64,000 bases of DNA. Origin: Mycobacterium sp. DL99 (lineage in GTDB: Bacteria; Actinomycetota; Actinomycetes; Mycobacteriales; Mycobacteriaceae). The notes under the pieces are model-generated. The model saw nothing but the letters and a program-made list of their open reading frames with translations. It did no database searches and had not been told where the DNA came from. Made by a program: the position numbers and the translations under genes. The stretch's first letter is position 1; every line of letters starts with the position of its first letter. Positions 33,689 to 41,558 of this stretch are shown in pieces. Where the stretch lies: contig NZ_SJOM01000007.1 of assembly GCF_004762045.1 (NCBI RefSeq), positions 248,001-312,000 on the forward strand. The letters are read 5' to 3'.

Positions 33689-34561
33689 GTGGGGGGCCGG
33701 CTGGACGTGACGCTCACCGTCGTGCCAGTTGGCAAGTAGTCGTAGCGACGTCTCGTCGGGTGATCCGGGTTCGGTCGTGTACACGATGAGGATCTGATCG
33801 GGGTCGCCCGATGGATTGAGCGCCTGATATCTGACGGTGAGGTCGCCGACCAGCGGATGGTGGTAGGCCTTCGTCCCGGTGGTGCGGCGTTCCACGTTGT
33901 GGTTCGACCACCACTTGCGGAATTCCACCGACCGGATGGACAGCTCACCGACCAGCGCCGACAGCTTCTCGTCATCGGGGTAGCGGCCGGCGTCCAGGCG
34001 CAGCATCGCCACGGTATCGGTGGCCACCTCGTCCCAGTCCGCATACAACTCCCGCGCGTGCGGGTCGAAGAACACGAATCGTGCCTGATTGCGCAATGGG
34101 GCAGGAAGTTCACGAAACTCGGTGATGAGCGCACCCGCCAAACGGTTGTGCGCCAGCACATCCAGCCGCCGGCCCAGTACGAACGCCGGAGATGACACCT
34201 GGTCGAAAAGCTCCAATAGGCGCAGCGTCGCCGGGTCAACCGATTGTGGCCTCGATCGGCGTTTCCTTTGCGCCGGTTGTGGTTTGGCAATCAGATGAAG
34301 ATGCTGGCGTTCGGCGTCGTTGAGCCGCAGCGCAGCGGCCAACGCGTCGAGCACATCGGCGGATGCGCTGCGGCTGCGGCCTTGCTCCAGGCGGGTGTAG
34401 TAGTCGACACTGACGCCGGCGAGCCTGGCCAGCTCCTCGCGGCGCAGACCCGGTACCCGGCGTCGCTGGGCAGGCCCGTCCAGGCCGACATCTTGCGGGC
34501 TGAGCTGGGCGCGTCGGGCGCTGAGGAACTCCGCCAGCTCGGTGGGTCTCCGGTCGCTCAT
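33677..34561 (-). CDS. XRE-family regulator with MmyB-like ligand-binding domain (MLTR)
   Basis: 294-residue regulator. Residues 1-85 hold an XRE helix-turn-helix (VPGLRREELARLAGVSVDYYTRLEQGRSRSASADVLDALAAAL, in parts), and residues 105-285 the MmyB-like ligand-binding domain (SPAFVLGRRLDVLAHNRLAGAL, FFDPHARELYADWDEVA, HPLVGDLTVRYQAL). Structural work on MLTR proteins found fatty-acid-like ligands and a common genomic pairing with short-chain dehydrogenases. That pairing is seen here: two tandem SDR genes are divergently transcribed across 156 bp. A 14-bp inverted repeat lies in that region. Confidence 0.93.
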   Translation of the reverse strand: MSDRRPTELAEFLSARRAQLSPQDVGLDGPAQRRRVPGLRREELARLAGVSVDYYTRLEQGRSRSASADVLDALAAALRLNDAERQHLHLIAKPQPAQRKRRSRPQSVDPATLRLLELFDQVSSPAFVLGRRLDVLAHNRLAGALITEFRELPAPLRNQARFVFFDPHARELYADWDEVATDTVAMLRLDAGRYPDDEKLSALVGELSIRSVEFRKWWSNHNVERRTTGTKAYHHPLVGDLTVRYQALNPSGDPDQILIVYTTEPGSPDETSLRLLANWHDGERHVQPAPHSGR

Positions 34562-34677
34562 ATCAGCAGTCTGCCGCGCCGTGCACCCGTCGGCGGTGCT
34601 TTATGGTGGCCCAACTTGTCCCCCGGTACTTCGGGCCAGCCTGTGCCCCCAACAACAACCCTCGGAGCTGTTGTCTC

Positions 34678-34691
34678 GGATGTACACATCC
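34678..34691. promoter_or_regulatory. Inverted repeat GGATGT-AC-ACATCC, candidate MLTR operator
   Basis: Perfect 6-bp arms with a 2-bp centre, 27 bp upstream of the first SDR start and 117 bp upstream of the regulator start. Position fits a repressor site over the SDR promoter; length is modest. Confidence 0.4.
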
Positions 34692-34717
34692 ACGCATTTC
34701 CGAAGGGACCGAAGCAC

Positions 34718-35494
34718 ATGTCCACAGTCATCACCGCCACCCCGCTGTCCGGCCGCGTCGCCGTCGTCACCGGAGCCTCCAGCGGTATCGGCGAAGCCAC
34801 CGCATTTCGGTTGGCGTCTTTGGGCGCCAAGGTGGCCATCGCGGCGCGCCGGGCAGACAAGCTCGACGCGCTGGCGGCGCGCATCACGAACGCCGGGGGC
34901 ACCGCACTCGCGGTGCCGCTCGACGTCACCGATCGCACGGCGGTCAACGCGGCTGCCCAACAGATCGCCGACCAGTTCGGCCCGGTCGACCTGGTATTCA
35001 ATAACGCTGGGGTTCAACTGATCTCGCCCGTCGAAGACGTCAGGTTCGATGAATGGCAACGTCAGATCGACCTCAACATCACCGGCGTCATGAATGTCAT
35101 CGGGGCATTCGTCCCGCAGCTGATCGATTCAGCCGCTCACGGCAAACCGGCCGACCTCATCACCACGTCGTCGATCGCGGCGACCCGCGTGCTGGAGAAG
35201 TTCTCCGTCTACTCCGGGACCAAGGCGTACATCAGCCAGCTGACCCGGCTGTTGCGCGTCGAGCTCGGCCGCAAGATGGTGCGCGTCTCGACCATCGAAC
35301 CGGGGATGGTGGATACCGAACTGCCGGACCATGTGACCGACCCCGACGCCAGCCGGTTGATGGCCGACCTCATCAACGACATCGACGTGCTCAGTGCCGC
35401 CGACGTCGCCGAAACGGTCGCCTTCATCGCCTCGGTACCCCGGCACGTCAACCTCACCGAAATCACCATCCTGCCCACCCAGCAAGCCGTCTGA
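34718..35494 (+). CDS. Short-chain dehydrogenase/reductase, first of a tandem pair
   Basis: 258-residue classical SDR. TGASSGIGEATAFRLA gives the nucleotide-binding motif, NNAGVQ the NNAG motif, TTSSIAATRVLEKFSVYSGTKAYISQL (in parts) the Ser and YxxxK active site. Acidic and basic residues after the second strand (AARRADK) suggest NADP. The ATG after CGAAGGGACCGAAGCAC was chosen since the upstream frame has no recognisable domain. It is 17 bp upstream of a second SDR with which it shares 40-50 percent similarity by eye. Both are likely controlled by the divergent MLTR regulator. Confidence 0.92.
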   Translation: MSTVITATPLSGRVAVVTGASSGIGEATAFRLASLGAKVAIAARRADKLDALAARITNAGGTALAVPLDVTDRTAVNAAAQQIADQFGPVDLVFNNAGVQLISPVEDVRFDEWQRQIDLNITGVMNVIGAFVPQLIDSAAHGKPADLITTSSIAATRVLEKFSVYSGTKAYISQLTRLLRVELGRKMVRVSTIEPGMVDTELPDHVTDPDASRLMADLINDIDVLSAADVAETVAFIASVPRHVNLTEITILPTQQAV

Positions 35495-35511
35495 CCCGAG
35501 AGAACACCACC

Positions 35512-36246
35512 ATGACCAACAACCCGAAGACAGTCCTGATCACCGGAGCCAGCAGCGGAATCGGCGAAGCCACGGCACTGCGCCTCGCCGAGGACGGTCA
35601 CCGGCTCTTCCTGGGCGCCCGCCGCACCGAACGGCTCGACGCCCTGGCCGCGCGTATCGAGACCGCCGGAGGCACCGCATCGTCTCGCCGGCTGGATGTC
35701 ACCGATGCCGCCGACGTTCAGCAGTTCGTCGGTGGCGCGGTCAGCACCTACGGCGGCGTGGACGTCATGATCAACAACGCGGGCGTCATGCCGCTGTCGG
35801 CGCTGGCCGAAAACAAGGTCGACGAGTGGAACCGGATGATCGATGTGAACATCCGCGGTGTACTTCATGGCATCAGCGCGGCGCTGCCCGTGATGCAGGT
35901 CCAGGGCAGCGGTCACATTGTCAATGTGGCTTCCATCGGCGCCCACGAAGTGGAACCGACCGCGGCCGTCTACTCCGCGACCAAGTTCGCGGTCTGGGCC
36001 ATCTCCGAAGGGCTGCGCAAAGAACAGTCCGGGGCCATCAGGGTCAGCGTGATCTCCCCGGGTGTTACCGAATCCGAACTCGCCGAATCGATCTCAGACT
36101 CGGCGGCCCGTGAGGCCATGCGTACCTACCGCGCCCTGGCCATTCCCGCCTCCGCTATCGCCGATGCCATCGCATTCGCGATCGGGCAACCCCCGACGGT
36201 GGACGTCAACGAGATCATCGTGCGGCCGGCCGCCAGCACGCATTGA
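35512..36246 (+). CDS. Short-chain dehydrogenase/reductase, second of a tandem pair
   Basis: 244-residue classical SDR: TGASSGIGEATALRLA, GARRTERLDALAARIETAGGT (similar to the preceding gene's equivalent stretch), NNAGVMP, a VASIGA serine and YSATKFAVW active site. The family variant with VNEIIVRPAA at the end is related to the NADP-dependent serine/3-hydroxy acid dehydrogenase-like group (YdfG type). Short spacing to the previous gene and shared motifs indicate a duplicated operon pair. Substrates may be hydroxy fatty acids, given the MLTR regulator, but this is inference. Confidence 0.92.
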   Translation: MTNNPKTVLITGASSGIGEATALRLAEDGHRLFLGARRTERLDALAARIETAGGTASSRRLDVTDAADVQQFVGGAVSTYGGVDVMINNAGVMPLSALAENKVDEWNRMIDVNIRGVLHGISAALPVMQVQGSGHIVNVASIGAHEVEPTAAVYSATKFAVWAISEGLRKEQSGAIRVSVISPGVTESELAESISDSAAREAMRTYRALAIPASAIADAIAFAIGQPPTVDVNEIIVRPAASTH

Positions 36247-36474
36247 ACGTGCAGGTTATGCGCGCTCCTATTGGATCGGTTCGTCGCCGAGCACCGTGGT
36301 GTGCAGCATGTGGCGCGGGGAGTTGGGCGCGGGCCGTACGTCCGCGCCGCCATTTCGCCTGTCCGGCGAACCTCGATTTCCTGTCGTCAAGCCCGAGCCT
36401 TTAGGCTGCGGTCTGGCCCTCGCGGTGGCCGGGATTCCACCGCTCCAACGCTGCACCCACCCGAGGACACCTTG

Positions 36475-37572
36475 ATGGCGATCGCCGATGTCTCCACCTA
36501 CCTGCATCTCAGCAGCGCGGACGTCGAAGAGATCGCCTATGAACTCGACGTGATCCGCCGAGACGTCGAGGAGTCGCTCGGGGCGGAGGACGCGGCCTAT
36601 ATCCGGCGGGTGATCCATTTCCAGCGGGTGCTCGACGTCGCGTCGCGGCTGGTGATCGCCGGCAGTCGGTCGAAGACCGGTTGGTTGGTGGGAACGTGCG
36701 CGCTGGCATATGCGAAGTCCATCGAGAACATGGAACTCGGCCACAACATCTCCCATGGCCAGTGGGATTGGATGAACGATCCCGAAATCCACTCCAATAC
36801 CTGGGAGTGGGACATGGTCGGGCATTCTGCGCAGTGGCGGTACTCGCACAACTATCGGCACCACGTGTACAGCAATGTGCTCGGCATGGACGAGGACATC
36901 GGCTACCGCCTCCATCGGGTCACCACCGACCAGCCGTGGCGCTGGGTCCACCTGGCGACTCCGGTGCGAAACTTGGTGCTGGCAGCGATGTTCGAGTGGG
37001 GTATTGCCCTGCACGGCCTGCACTCCGAGCGTCTCCGGCACGAGGCGCCGGACGCTGTGGCGGTGGAGAAGCGAAGGTTTCTCGGCAAGATCGCCCGCCA
37101 GCTGAGCAAGGACTATGTGTTCCTGCCCGCGCTGAGCGGACGCCGGTGGTGCCGAACTTTGACGGCGAACCTCACCGCCAACGTGATCCGCAACCTGTGG
37201 GTGTACGTGAACATCATCTGCGGGCACATCCCCGACGGCGCCGAGACGTTCGACCCGGCGGTGGTCAAGGACGAGACCAAAGGCGAGTGGTATCTCCGGC
37301 AAATGCTCGGGACCGCAAACTTCAACGCGGGCCCGCTGCTGGCGATCTCGGGCGGTCACCTGTGCTACCAGATCGAGCATCACCTGTTCCCCGACCTGCC
37401 GAGCAACCGCCTCCCACAGGTCAGCGTTCGCGTGCGGGAACTGTGCGAGAAGTACGACCTGCCCTACAACACGGCATCGCTTCCGCGCCAGCTCTTCCGG
37501 ACCCAACGGATCATCCATAGCTTGGCGTTTCCCGATTGGATGCTGAGCATCGGCCGGCGACGCCGCAAATAG
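36475..37572 (+). CDS. DesA3-like membrane fatty acid desaturase, C-terminally short
   Basis: 365-residue di-iron desaturase. The histidine boxes are H90-x3-H94 (GHNISHGQWDW), HNYRHH at 125-130 and QIEHH at 299-303. Motifs such as ENMELGHN, NDPEIHSNTWEWDM and LPSNRL match mycobacterial DesA3, the stearoyl-CoA delta-9 desaturase, closely. DesA3 proteins as I remember them are about 427 residues; this one stops some 60 residues early at GRRRRK. Directly after the stop the sequence becomes an aldehyde dehydrogenase tail, suggesting a rearrangement cut the gene end. The start ATG (MAIADV) matches the DesA3 N-terminus. The usual reductase partner gene is not adjacent. Confidence 0.9.
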   Translation: MAIADVSTYLHLSSADVEEIAYELDVIRRDVEESLGAEDAAYIRRVIHFQRVLDVASRLVIAGSRSKTGWLVGTCALAYAKSIENMELGHNISHGQWDWMNDPEIHSNTWEWDMVGHSAQWRYSHNYRHHVYSNVLGMDEDIGYRLHRVTTDQPWRWVHLATPVRNLVLAAMFEWGIALHGLHSERLRHEAPDAVAVEKRRFLGKIARQLSKDYVFLPALSGRRWCRTLTANLTANVIRNLWVYVNIICGHIPDGAETFDPAVVKDETKGEWYLRQMLGTANFNAGPLLAISGGHLCYQIEHHLFPDLPSNRLPQVSVRVRELCEKYDLPYNTASLPRQLFRTQRIIHSLAFPDWMLSIGRRRRK

Positions 37573-37790
37573 GCCTGGCCGGGGCGGTATGGACGGCTGA
37601 TGCCGACCGCGGCGTCAGCATCACCGAACGTGTACAAACGGGCACTTTCGGGGTAAACCAGGGGTACGCAATGGATCCGTTCGCACCGTTCGGCGGCGTC
37701 AAGGACAGCGGATAAGGCCCGGAGCTGGGCAGTGAAGGGCTCGAAGGCCATCTCGAGACCAAATCCATCGCCGTCGCAACCGCATGTTGA
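37572..37790 (+). pseudogene. C-terminal remnant of an aldehyde dehydrogenase, with internal stop
   Basis: In one frame the 73 codons read GLAGAVWTADADRG, TGTFGVNQGYAMDPFAPFGGVKDSG, a TAA stop at 37713-37715, then GPELGSEGLEGHLETKSIAV and a terminal TGA. This is the standard C-terminus of an NAD aldehyde dehydrogenase, where the stop replaces the codon in SGxGxELG. The homology begins exactly at the last base of the desaturase stop codon. No upstream catalytic part exists here. It accounts for the 228-bp gap before the amidohydrolase gene. Confidence 0.85.
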
Positions 37791-37800
37791 GGGGACGAAG

Positions 37801-38943
37801 ATGACCGTGACCACCTCGCAGAGGGTTCCCGCCACCGAACGCATCGCGGTGCGCTGCGTCGACTCCGATGTGCATCCCATGCCGCGTCGGGGCGAATTGG
37901 GTCAGTACATCCCGGAGCCCTGGCGCAGCAGATACTTCAACACCCACGATGTGGGTGAGCTCATCTACTACGACGCCCCCGACTACGCGCACGCCTACGC
38001 CATGCGCGCTGACACGTTCCCGGCCGACGGCGAATTCGCAGGCAGCGATCCTGACCTCGCCTTCCGGCAGTTGATCATGGAGGCCGGTTCGGACATCGCG
38101 ATCCTGGAGCCCGCGGCCTATGGGGCGCACATCCCCGAGGCCAACCACGCCATGAAGTGCGCGATGAACGACTGGCAGGCCAACCACTGGCTCGACAGTC
38201 ACAACAACTGGCACGAGCGGTGGCGGGGCTCGATCTGCGTCGCAATCGAGGCTCCGGAGTCGGCGGCGCAGGAGATAGAGCGCTGGGCCGGGCATCCGTA
38301 CATGGCGCAGATCCTCATCACGGCCGAACCACGGCCGTCGTGGGGGGACCCGAAGTACGACCCGGTATGGGCGGCGGCGACCAAGCATGACATCACCGTG
38401 AGCTGTCACCTGGGGCGCGGCGAGTTCGACGAGCTACCGATACCGCCGGTGGGGTTGCCGAGCTACAACCACGACTTCATGGTCACGTACTCGCTGCTGG
38501 CGGCCAATCAGGTGATGAGCCTGGTCTTCGATGGCGTGTTCGACCGGTTCCCGACCCTGCGCATTGTGTTGGTCGAGCATGCGTTCAGCTGGATCCTGCC
38601 GCTGATGTGGCGCATGGACGCGATCTACGAGGCGCGCAAATCCTGGATGGACATCAAGCGCAAACCGTCCGAATACGTCAAGGACCACATCAAGTTCACC
38701 ACGCAGCCACTCGATTACCCCGAGGACAAGACCGAGCTGTCGCGGGCCTTCGAGTGGATGGAGTGCGAGAAGATCCTGCTGTTCTCCAGCGACTATCCGC
38801 ACTGGACGTTCGATGATCCGCGCTGGCTGGTCAAGCACCTGCCCGAGCACGCGCGTGAGGCCATCATGTTCCGCAACGGCATCGAGACCTACAAGCTCCC
38901 CGAGACCGTTCCGGTCCTCGAGGGCCAGGTGCGGGTGTTCTGA
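37801..38943 (+). CDS. Amidohydrolase-family metal-dependent hydrolase
   Basis: 380-residue TIM-barrel protein of the amidohydrolase 2 (ACMS decarboxylase-like) family. D21/D23-x-H25 in CVDSDVHPMP is the N-terminal metal site, SCHLGRG and LVEHAFSWILP contribute later histidines, and LFSSDYPHWTFDDP gives the C-terminal metal aspartate. Such proteins hydrolyse or decarboxylate ring-cleavage products and other carboxylates; the exact substrate is unknown. Start at ATG after GAGGGGACGAAG. The preceding aldehyde dehydrogenase remnant suggests it was once part of a catabolic operon with that enzyme. Confidence 0.88.
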   Translation: MTVTTSQRVPATERIAVRCVDSDVHPMPRRGELGQYIPEPWRSRYFNTHDVGELIYYDAPDYAHAYAMRADTFPADGEFAGSDPDLAFRQLIMEAGSDIAILEPAAYGAHIPEANHAMKCAMNDWQANHWLDSHNNWHERWRGSICVAIEAPESAAQEIERWAGHPYMAQILITAEPRPSWGDPKYDPVWAAATKHDITVSCHLGRGEFDELPIPPVGLPSYNHDFMVTYSLLAANQVMSLVFDGVFDRFPTLRIVLVEHAFSWILPLMWRMDAIYEARKSWMDIKRKPSEYVKDHIKFTTQPLDYPEDKTELSRAFEWMECEKILLFSSDYPHWTFDDPRWLVKHLPEHAREAIMFRNGIETYKLPETVPVLEGQVRVF

Positions 38944-38944
38944 G

Positions 38945-39388
38945 TCAGGAGCCAACCGGCCCGCACGCGGTGTCGTCGCGTCCGGCCTTGCGTAACAACG
39001 CCTTGAGCTGCTGTTGTTCGGTGGGCGTCAGGCGGTCCAGCACGCGCTGATCAGCCGTGTGGACGGCCTCCTCGGCGCGGGTGAGCAACGCTCGGCCTGC
39101 CGAAGTGAGCTCGGCAGGCAGTGCTTTTCCCACCGCTGCCGTATCGCGGCGCACAGTGCCCGCGGCTTCCAGGCGGTGCAGCAGCTGGTTGGTCGCCTGC
39201 GCGCTGACATTGGTGTAGCGGGCCAGGTCGGCGCTGGTGAGCCCGGGATTCAGCGAGATGATCCGCAGGCAGACGAACTCCGCCAGTCCGAGTCCGAGCG
39301 GAGCGAGAACAGCGGCGGCCTCCGGGCGCAGCGTTGCCGCCACCCGGTGCAGCAGGTATCCCAGCGGCTCGCTGTCTGGGGCAGTCAT
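38945..39388 (-). CDS. MarR-family transcriptional regulator
   Basis: 147-residue winged-helix protein: LGYLLHRVAATLRPEAAAVL, GLGLAEFVCLRIISLNPGLTSADLARYTNVSAQATNQLLHRLEAAG (in parts, the recognition helix being SAQATNQLLHRL), wing with KALPAELTSAGRALL. The start at MTAPDSEPLG is preferred; two further ATGs lie 9 and 51 bp upstream. It is divergent from the Gly-rich PadR-like gene, and a perfect 19-bp palindrome lies between the two, so it probably represses both. Convergent, with 1-bp gap, to the amidohydrolase gene. Confidence 0.9.
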   Translation of the reverse strand: MTAPDSEPLGYLLHRVAATLRPEAAAVLAPLGLGLAEFVCLRIISLNPGLTSADLARYTNVSAQATNQLLHRLEAAGTVRRDTAAVGKALPAELTSAGRALLTRAEEAVHTADQRVLDRLTPTEQQQLKALLRKAGRDDTACGPVGS

Positions 39389-39501
39389 AGCTGGCATCTT
39401 CACACGCGCTGTCCTCATCGACATGCGGACCGGTCGCACCGTTTCGCTCAGAGCTCAAGCAGTTCTCAGCCAGATCTCATTGAATTGGCCCCGAATGGGG
39501 C

Positions 39502-39520
39502 GTATCAAGGAACTTGATAC
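39502..39520. promoter_or_regulatory. Perfect 19-bp palindrome, candidate MarR operator
   Basis: GTATCAAG-GAA-CTTGATAC has exact 8-bp arms. It lies 57 bp upstream of the PadR-like gene start and 114 bp from the MarR start. The ATCAAG half-site resembles known MarR-family operators. Confidence 0.7.
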
Positions 39521-39576
39521 ACCTACTGGGCCGCGTTCCGTCGGTCCGGTTGAAAATCTGGAAAAGGATGTGTGAC

Positions 39577-40173
39577 ATGGGTTTTGGAGGATTCTTTGGC
39601 GGCGGAGGCCCGGGCTTCGGCGGCGGTAACTGCGGTCACGGTGAGCACGGCGGCTTCGGCGGTTTCGGTGCGGGAGCGTTCGGCGGACCCGGCTTCGGCG
39701 GCGGTTTCGGTGGGCCGGGCTTTGGGCTCAAGCGCGCGGCGATCGGCACCGCGGCACTGCTACTCGACGGGCCGGCCACGGCTGAACAGATCGTCGAACG
39801 CACCACGGAAGCCACCGGTGGTGCGTTCACCCCGCCGCAGGACATCGTCGATTTGGCGATCGCCGCGCTGGCCGGCCGCGGTGTGGTCACCGTGTCCGAC
39901 GGTGTCGCCACGCTGACCGACTTCGGCACTCAGTTGCTGGCCTGGCGTGGTGTCACCAGCGAGACCGCACATGCGTTCTTGGGCAAGGCGGGCAAGTTCG
40001 CGGACGTCATCAAGATCCGCACCGGCCTGCACGAGGTCGCGGGCCTGGCCCGCACCATCGCGTTCACGGGCACGGACGAGCAGAAGGCCAAGCTCGGTGA
40101 GGTGCGGACGAACCTGCTCGCGGCGATCACCGAGGCGAAGAAGGCCTTGCACGGGGTGCTGGCCGAAAGCTGA
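39577..40173 (+). CDS. PadR-like winged-helix protein with Gly/Phe-rich N-terminus
   Basis: 198-residue protein. Residues 1-50 are almost entirely Gly and Phe (GFGGFFGGGGPGFGGG, then a short NCGHGEHGG patch), and from about residue 51 a winged-helix unit of PadR type follows (LKRAAIGTAALLLDGPATAEQIVERT, GRGVVTVSDGVATLTDFG). The C-terminal helices (AKLGEVRTNLLAAITEAKKAL) may dimerise. Gly-rich extensions occur in actinobacterial PadR-like proteins but their role is unknown; the Cys/His patch could bind metal. The ATG after GAAAAGGATGTGTGAC was chosen as start. Probably repressed by the divergent MarR protein. Confidence 0.82.
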   Translation: MGFGGFFGGGGPGFGGGNCGHGEHGGFGGFGAGAFGGPGFGGGFGGPGFGLKRAAIGTAALLLDGPATAEQIVERTTEATGGAFTPPQDIVDLAIAALAGRGVVTVSDGVATLTDFGTQLLAWRGVTSETAHAFLGKAGKFADVIKIRTGLHEVAGLARTIAFTGTDEQKAKLGEVRTNLLAAITEAKKALHGVLAES

Positions 40174-40174
40174 G

Positions 40175-41548
40175 TCAGCGCAGTACCGAACCCGGATTGA
40201 GGATGCCCTGTGGGTCCAGGGCATCCTTGATCCGGCGGGTCAGCGCCATCACGTCGTCGCCGAGTTGCAGTGGCAGCCAATCCCTTTTGAGCCGGCCGAT
40301 GCCGTGCTCGCCGGTGATGGTGCCGCCCATGGCGATCGCCAGTTCCATGACGCGGGCGAACGCGACCCGGGCCCGCTCACTCATATCCGGATCCTGGGCA
40401 TCGAACACCACCACCGGGTGGGTGTTTCCGTCACCGGCGTGCGCGACGACGCAGATCAGCACGTCGCAGTCGTCGGCGATGCGCTTGATGCCGGCCACCA
40501 GTTCCGGCAGGTCGGGTATCGGCACCGTCACGTCCTCGAGATAGAACGTACCCAGTTGCATCAGGGCCAGGCCCACCAGGCGGCGAGCCGCCGTGAACGC
40601 GGCGCCCTCTTCCGGGTCATCGGTCGCGTAAACCTCAGTGGCCCCCGCCTTTTCGCAGGCCTCGACGATGTGCGCGATTTCCTCGGCGGCGGCGCCCGGT
40701 GCGTCGGACTGAACCAGCAGCATCGCCTCTGCCGAGCGGTCCAGGCCCATGCGGCGATAGTCCTCGACCGCGTTGATGGTGGCGTGGTCCATCAGCTCCA
40801 ACATGGCCGGCCGGACCTTCTCGGTGATGGCCACCACCGCGTCGGCGGCGTCCTGCACGGAGCCGAATAGCGCGACCGCGGTCGATGCCGGGGGCTGCGC
40901 CGGGATCAGCCGCAGGGTGAGTTCGGTGATCACGCCGAGGATGCCCTCGGAACCCACGAACAGCTTCGTCAACGACAGGCCGGCAACGTCTTTCAGTCGT
41001 GGGCCGCCCAACCGCACAGCCGTGCCGTCGGCCAGCACCACCTGCATGCCCAGCACGTAGTCACTGGTGACCCCGTACTTCACACAGCACAACCCGCCGG
41101 CATTGGTCGCCGCGTTCCCGCCGATCGAGGAGATTTCGACCGAACCGGGGTCGGGTGGGTACCACAGCCCGTGCTCAGCGGCGGCCTTTTTTACTTCGGA
41201 GTTCATCAGACCGGGTTGCACCACCGCGGTGCGGCTCGCGGTGTCGATGCGGATGTCGCGCATCCGTTCGGTGCTGAGAATGATGCCGCCGTCGACCCCG
41301 TTGGCGCCGCCGGCAAGCCCGGATCCCGCGCCCCGGGGCACCACGGCGACACGGTGTGCGCTCGCCCACCGCAGCACGGCTTGCACGTCTTCGGTGCTAC
41401 CGGCCCGCACCACGGCCCGCGGTCGGCCCGCTTCCGGGTCGAGCGCGGCGTCGCGGCGATAGCCTTCGATCAGGGCAGGGTCGGTGATCACCGCGCGATC
41501 CGGCAGCGCGGCGGTCAGCGCGGCGATCTCGGTGTCCGGTGTGGACAT
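40175..41548 (-). CDS. FAD-linked oxidase (GlcD-like, D-2-hydroxy acid dehydrogenase)
   Basis: 457-residue flavoprotein of the vanillyl-alcohol oxidase/PCMH superfamily. The FAD-binding half has VVPRGAGSGLAGGANGVDGGIILSTERM (in two parts) and GGNAATNAGGLCCVKYG; the C-terminal FAD-oxidase half ends with GTITGEHGIGRLKRDWLPLQLG, including the conserved HGIG. It oxidises glycolate or D-lactate-like hydroxy acids, possibly feeding electrons to the chain. It resembles the M. tuberculosis 455-residue protein Rv1257c as I remember it. It lies 10 bp downstream of the LipO-like gene on the same strand and may be the last gene of that operon. Confidence 0.9.
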   Translation of the reverse strand: MSTPDTEIAALTAALPDRAVITDPALIEGYRRDAALDPEAGRPRAVVRAGSTEDVQAVLRWASAHRVAVVPRGAGSGLAGGANGVDGGIILSTERMRDIRIDTASRTAVVQPGLMNSEVKKAAAEHGLWYPPDPGSVEISSIGGNAATNAGGLCCVKYGVTSDYVLGMQVVLADGTAVRLGGPRLKDVAGLSLTKLFVGSEGILGVITELTLRLIPAQPPASTAVALFGSVQDAADAVVAITEKVRPAMLELMDHATINAVEDYRRMGLDRSAEAMLLVQSDAPGAAAEEIAHIVEACEKAGATEVYATDDPEEGAAFTAARRLVGLALMQLGTFYLEDVTVPIPDLPELVAGIKRIADDCDVLICVVAHAGDGNTHPVVVFDAQDPDMSERARVAFARVMELAIAMGGTITGEHGIGRLKRDWLPLQLGDDVMALTRRIKDALDPQGILNPGSVLR

Positions 41549-41558
41549 GTGAAAAATT

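Noticed and set aside
36268..37518. 416-codon minus-strand frame opposite the desaturase
   Set aside because: Desaturase histidine boxes on the plus strand are unmistakable; the antisense frame has no recognisable domain.
39577..39730. Gly-rich stretch considered as a PE_PGRS or PPE element
   Set aside because: No PE/PPE N-terminal domain and the rest is a winged-helix domain; not of that family.
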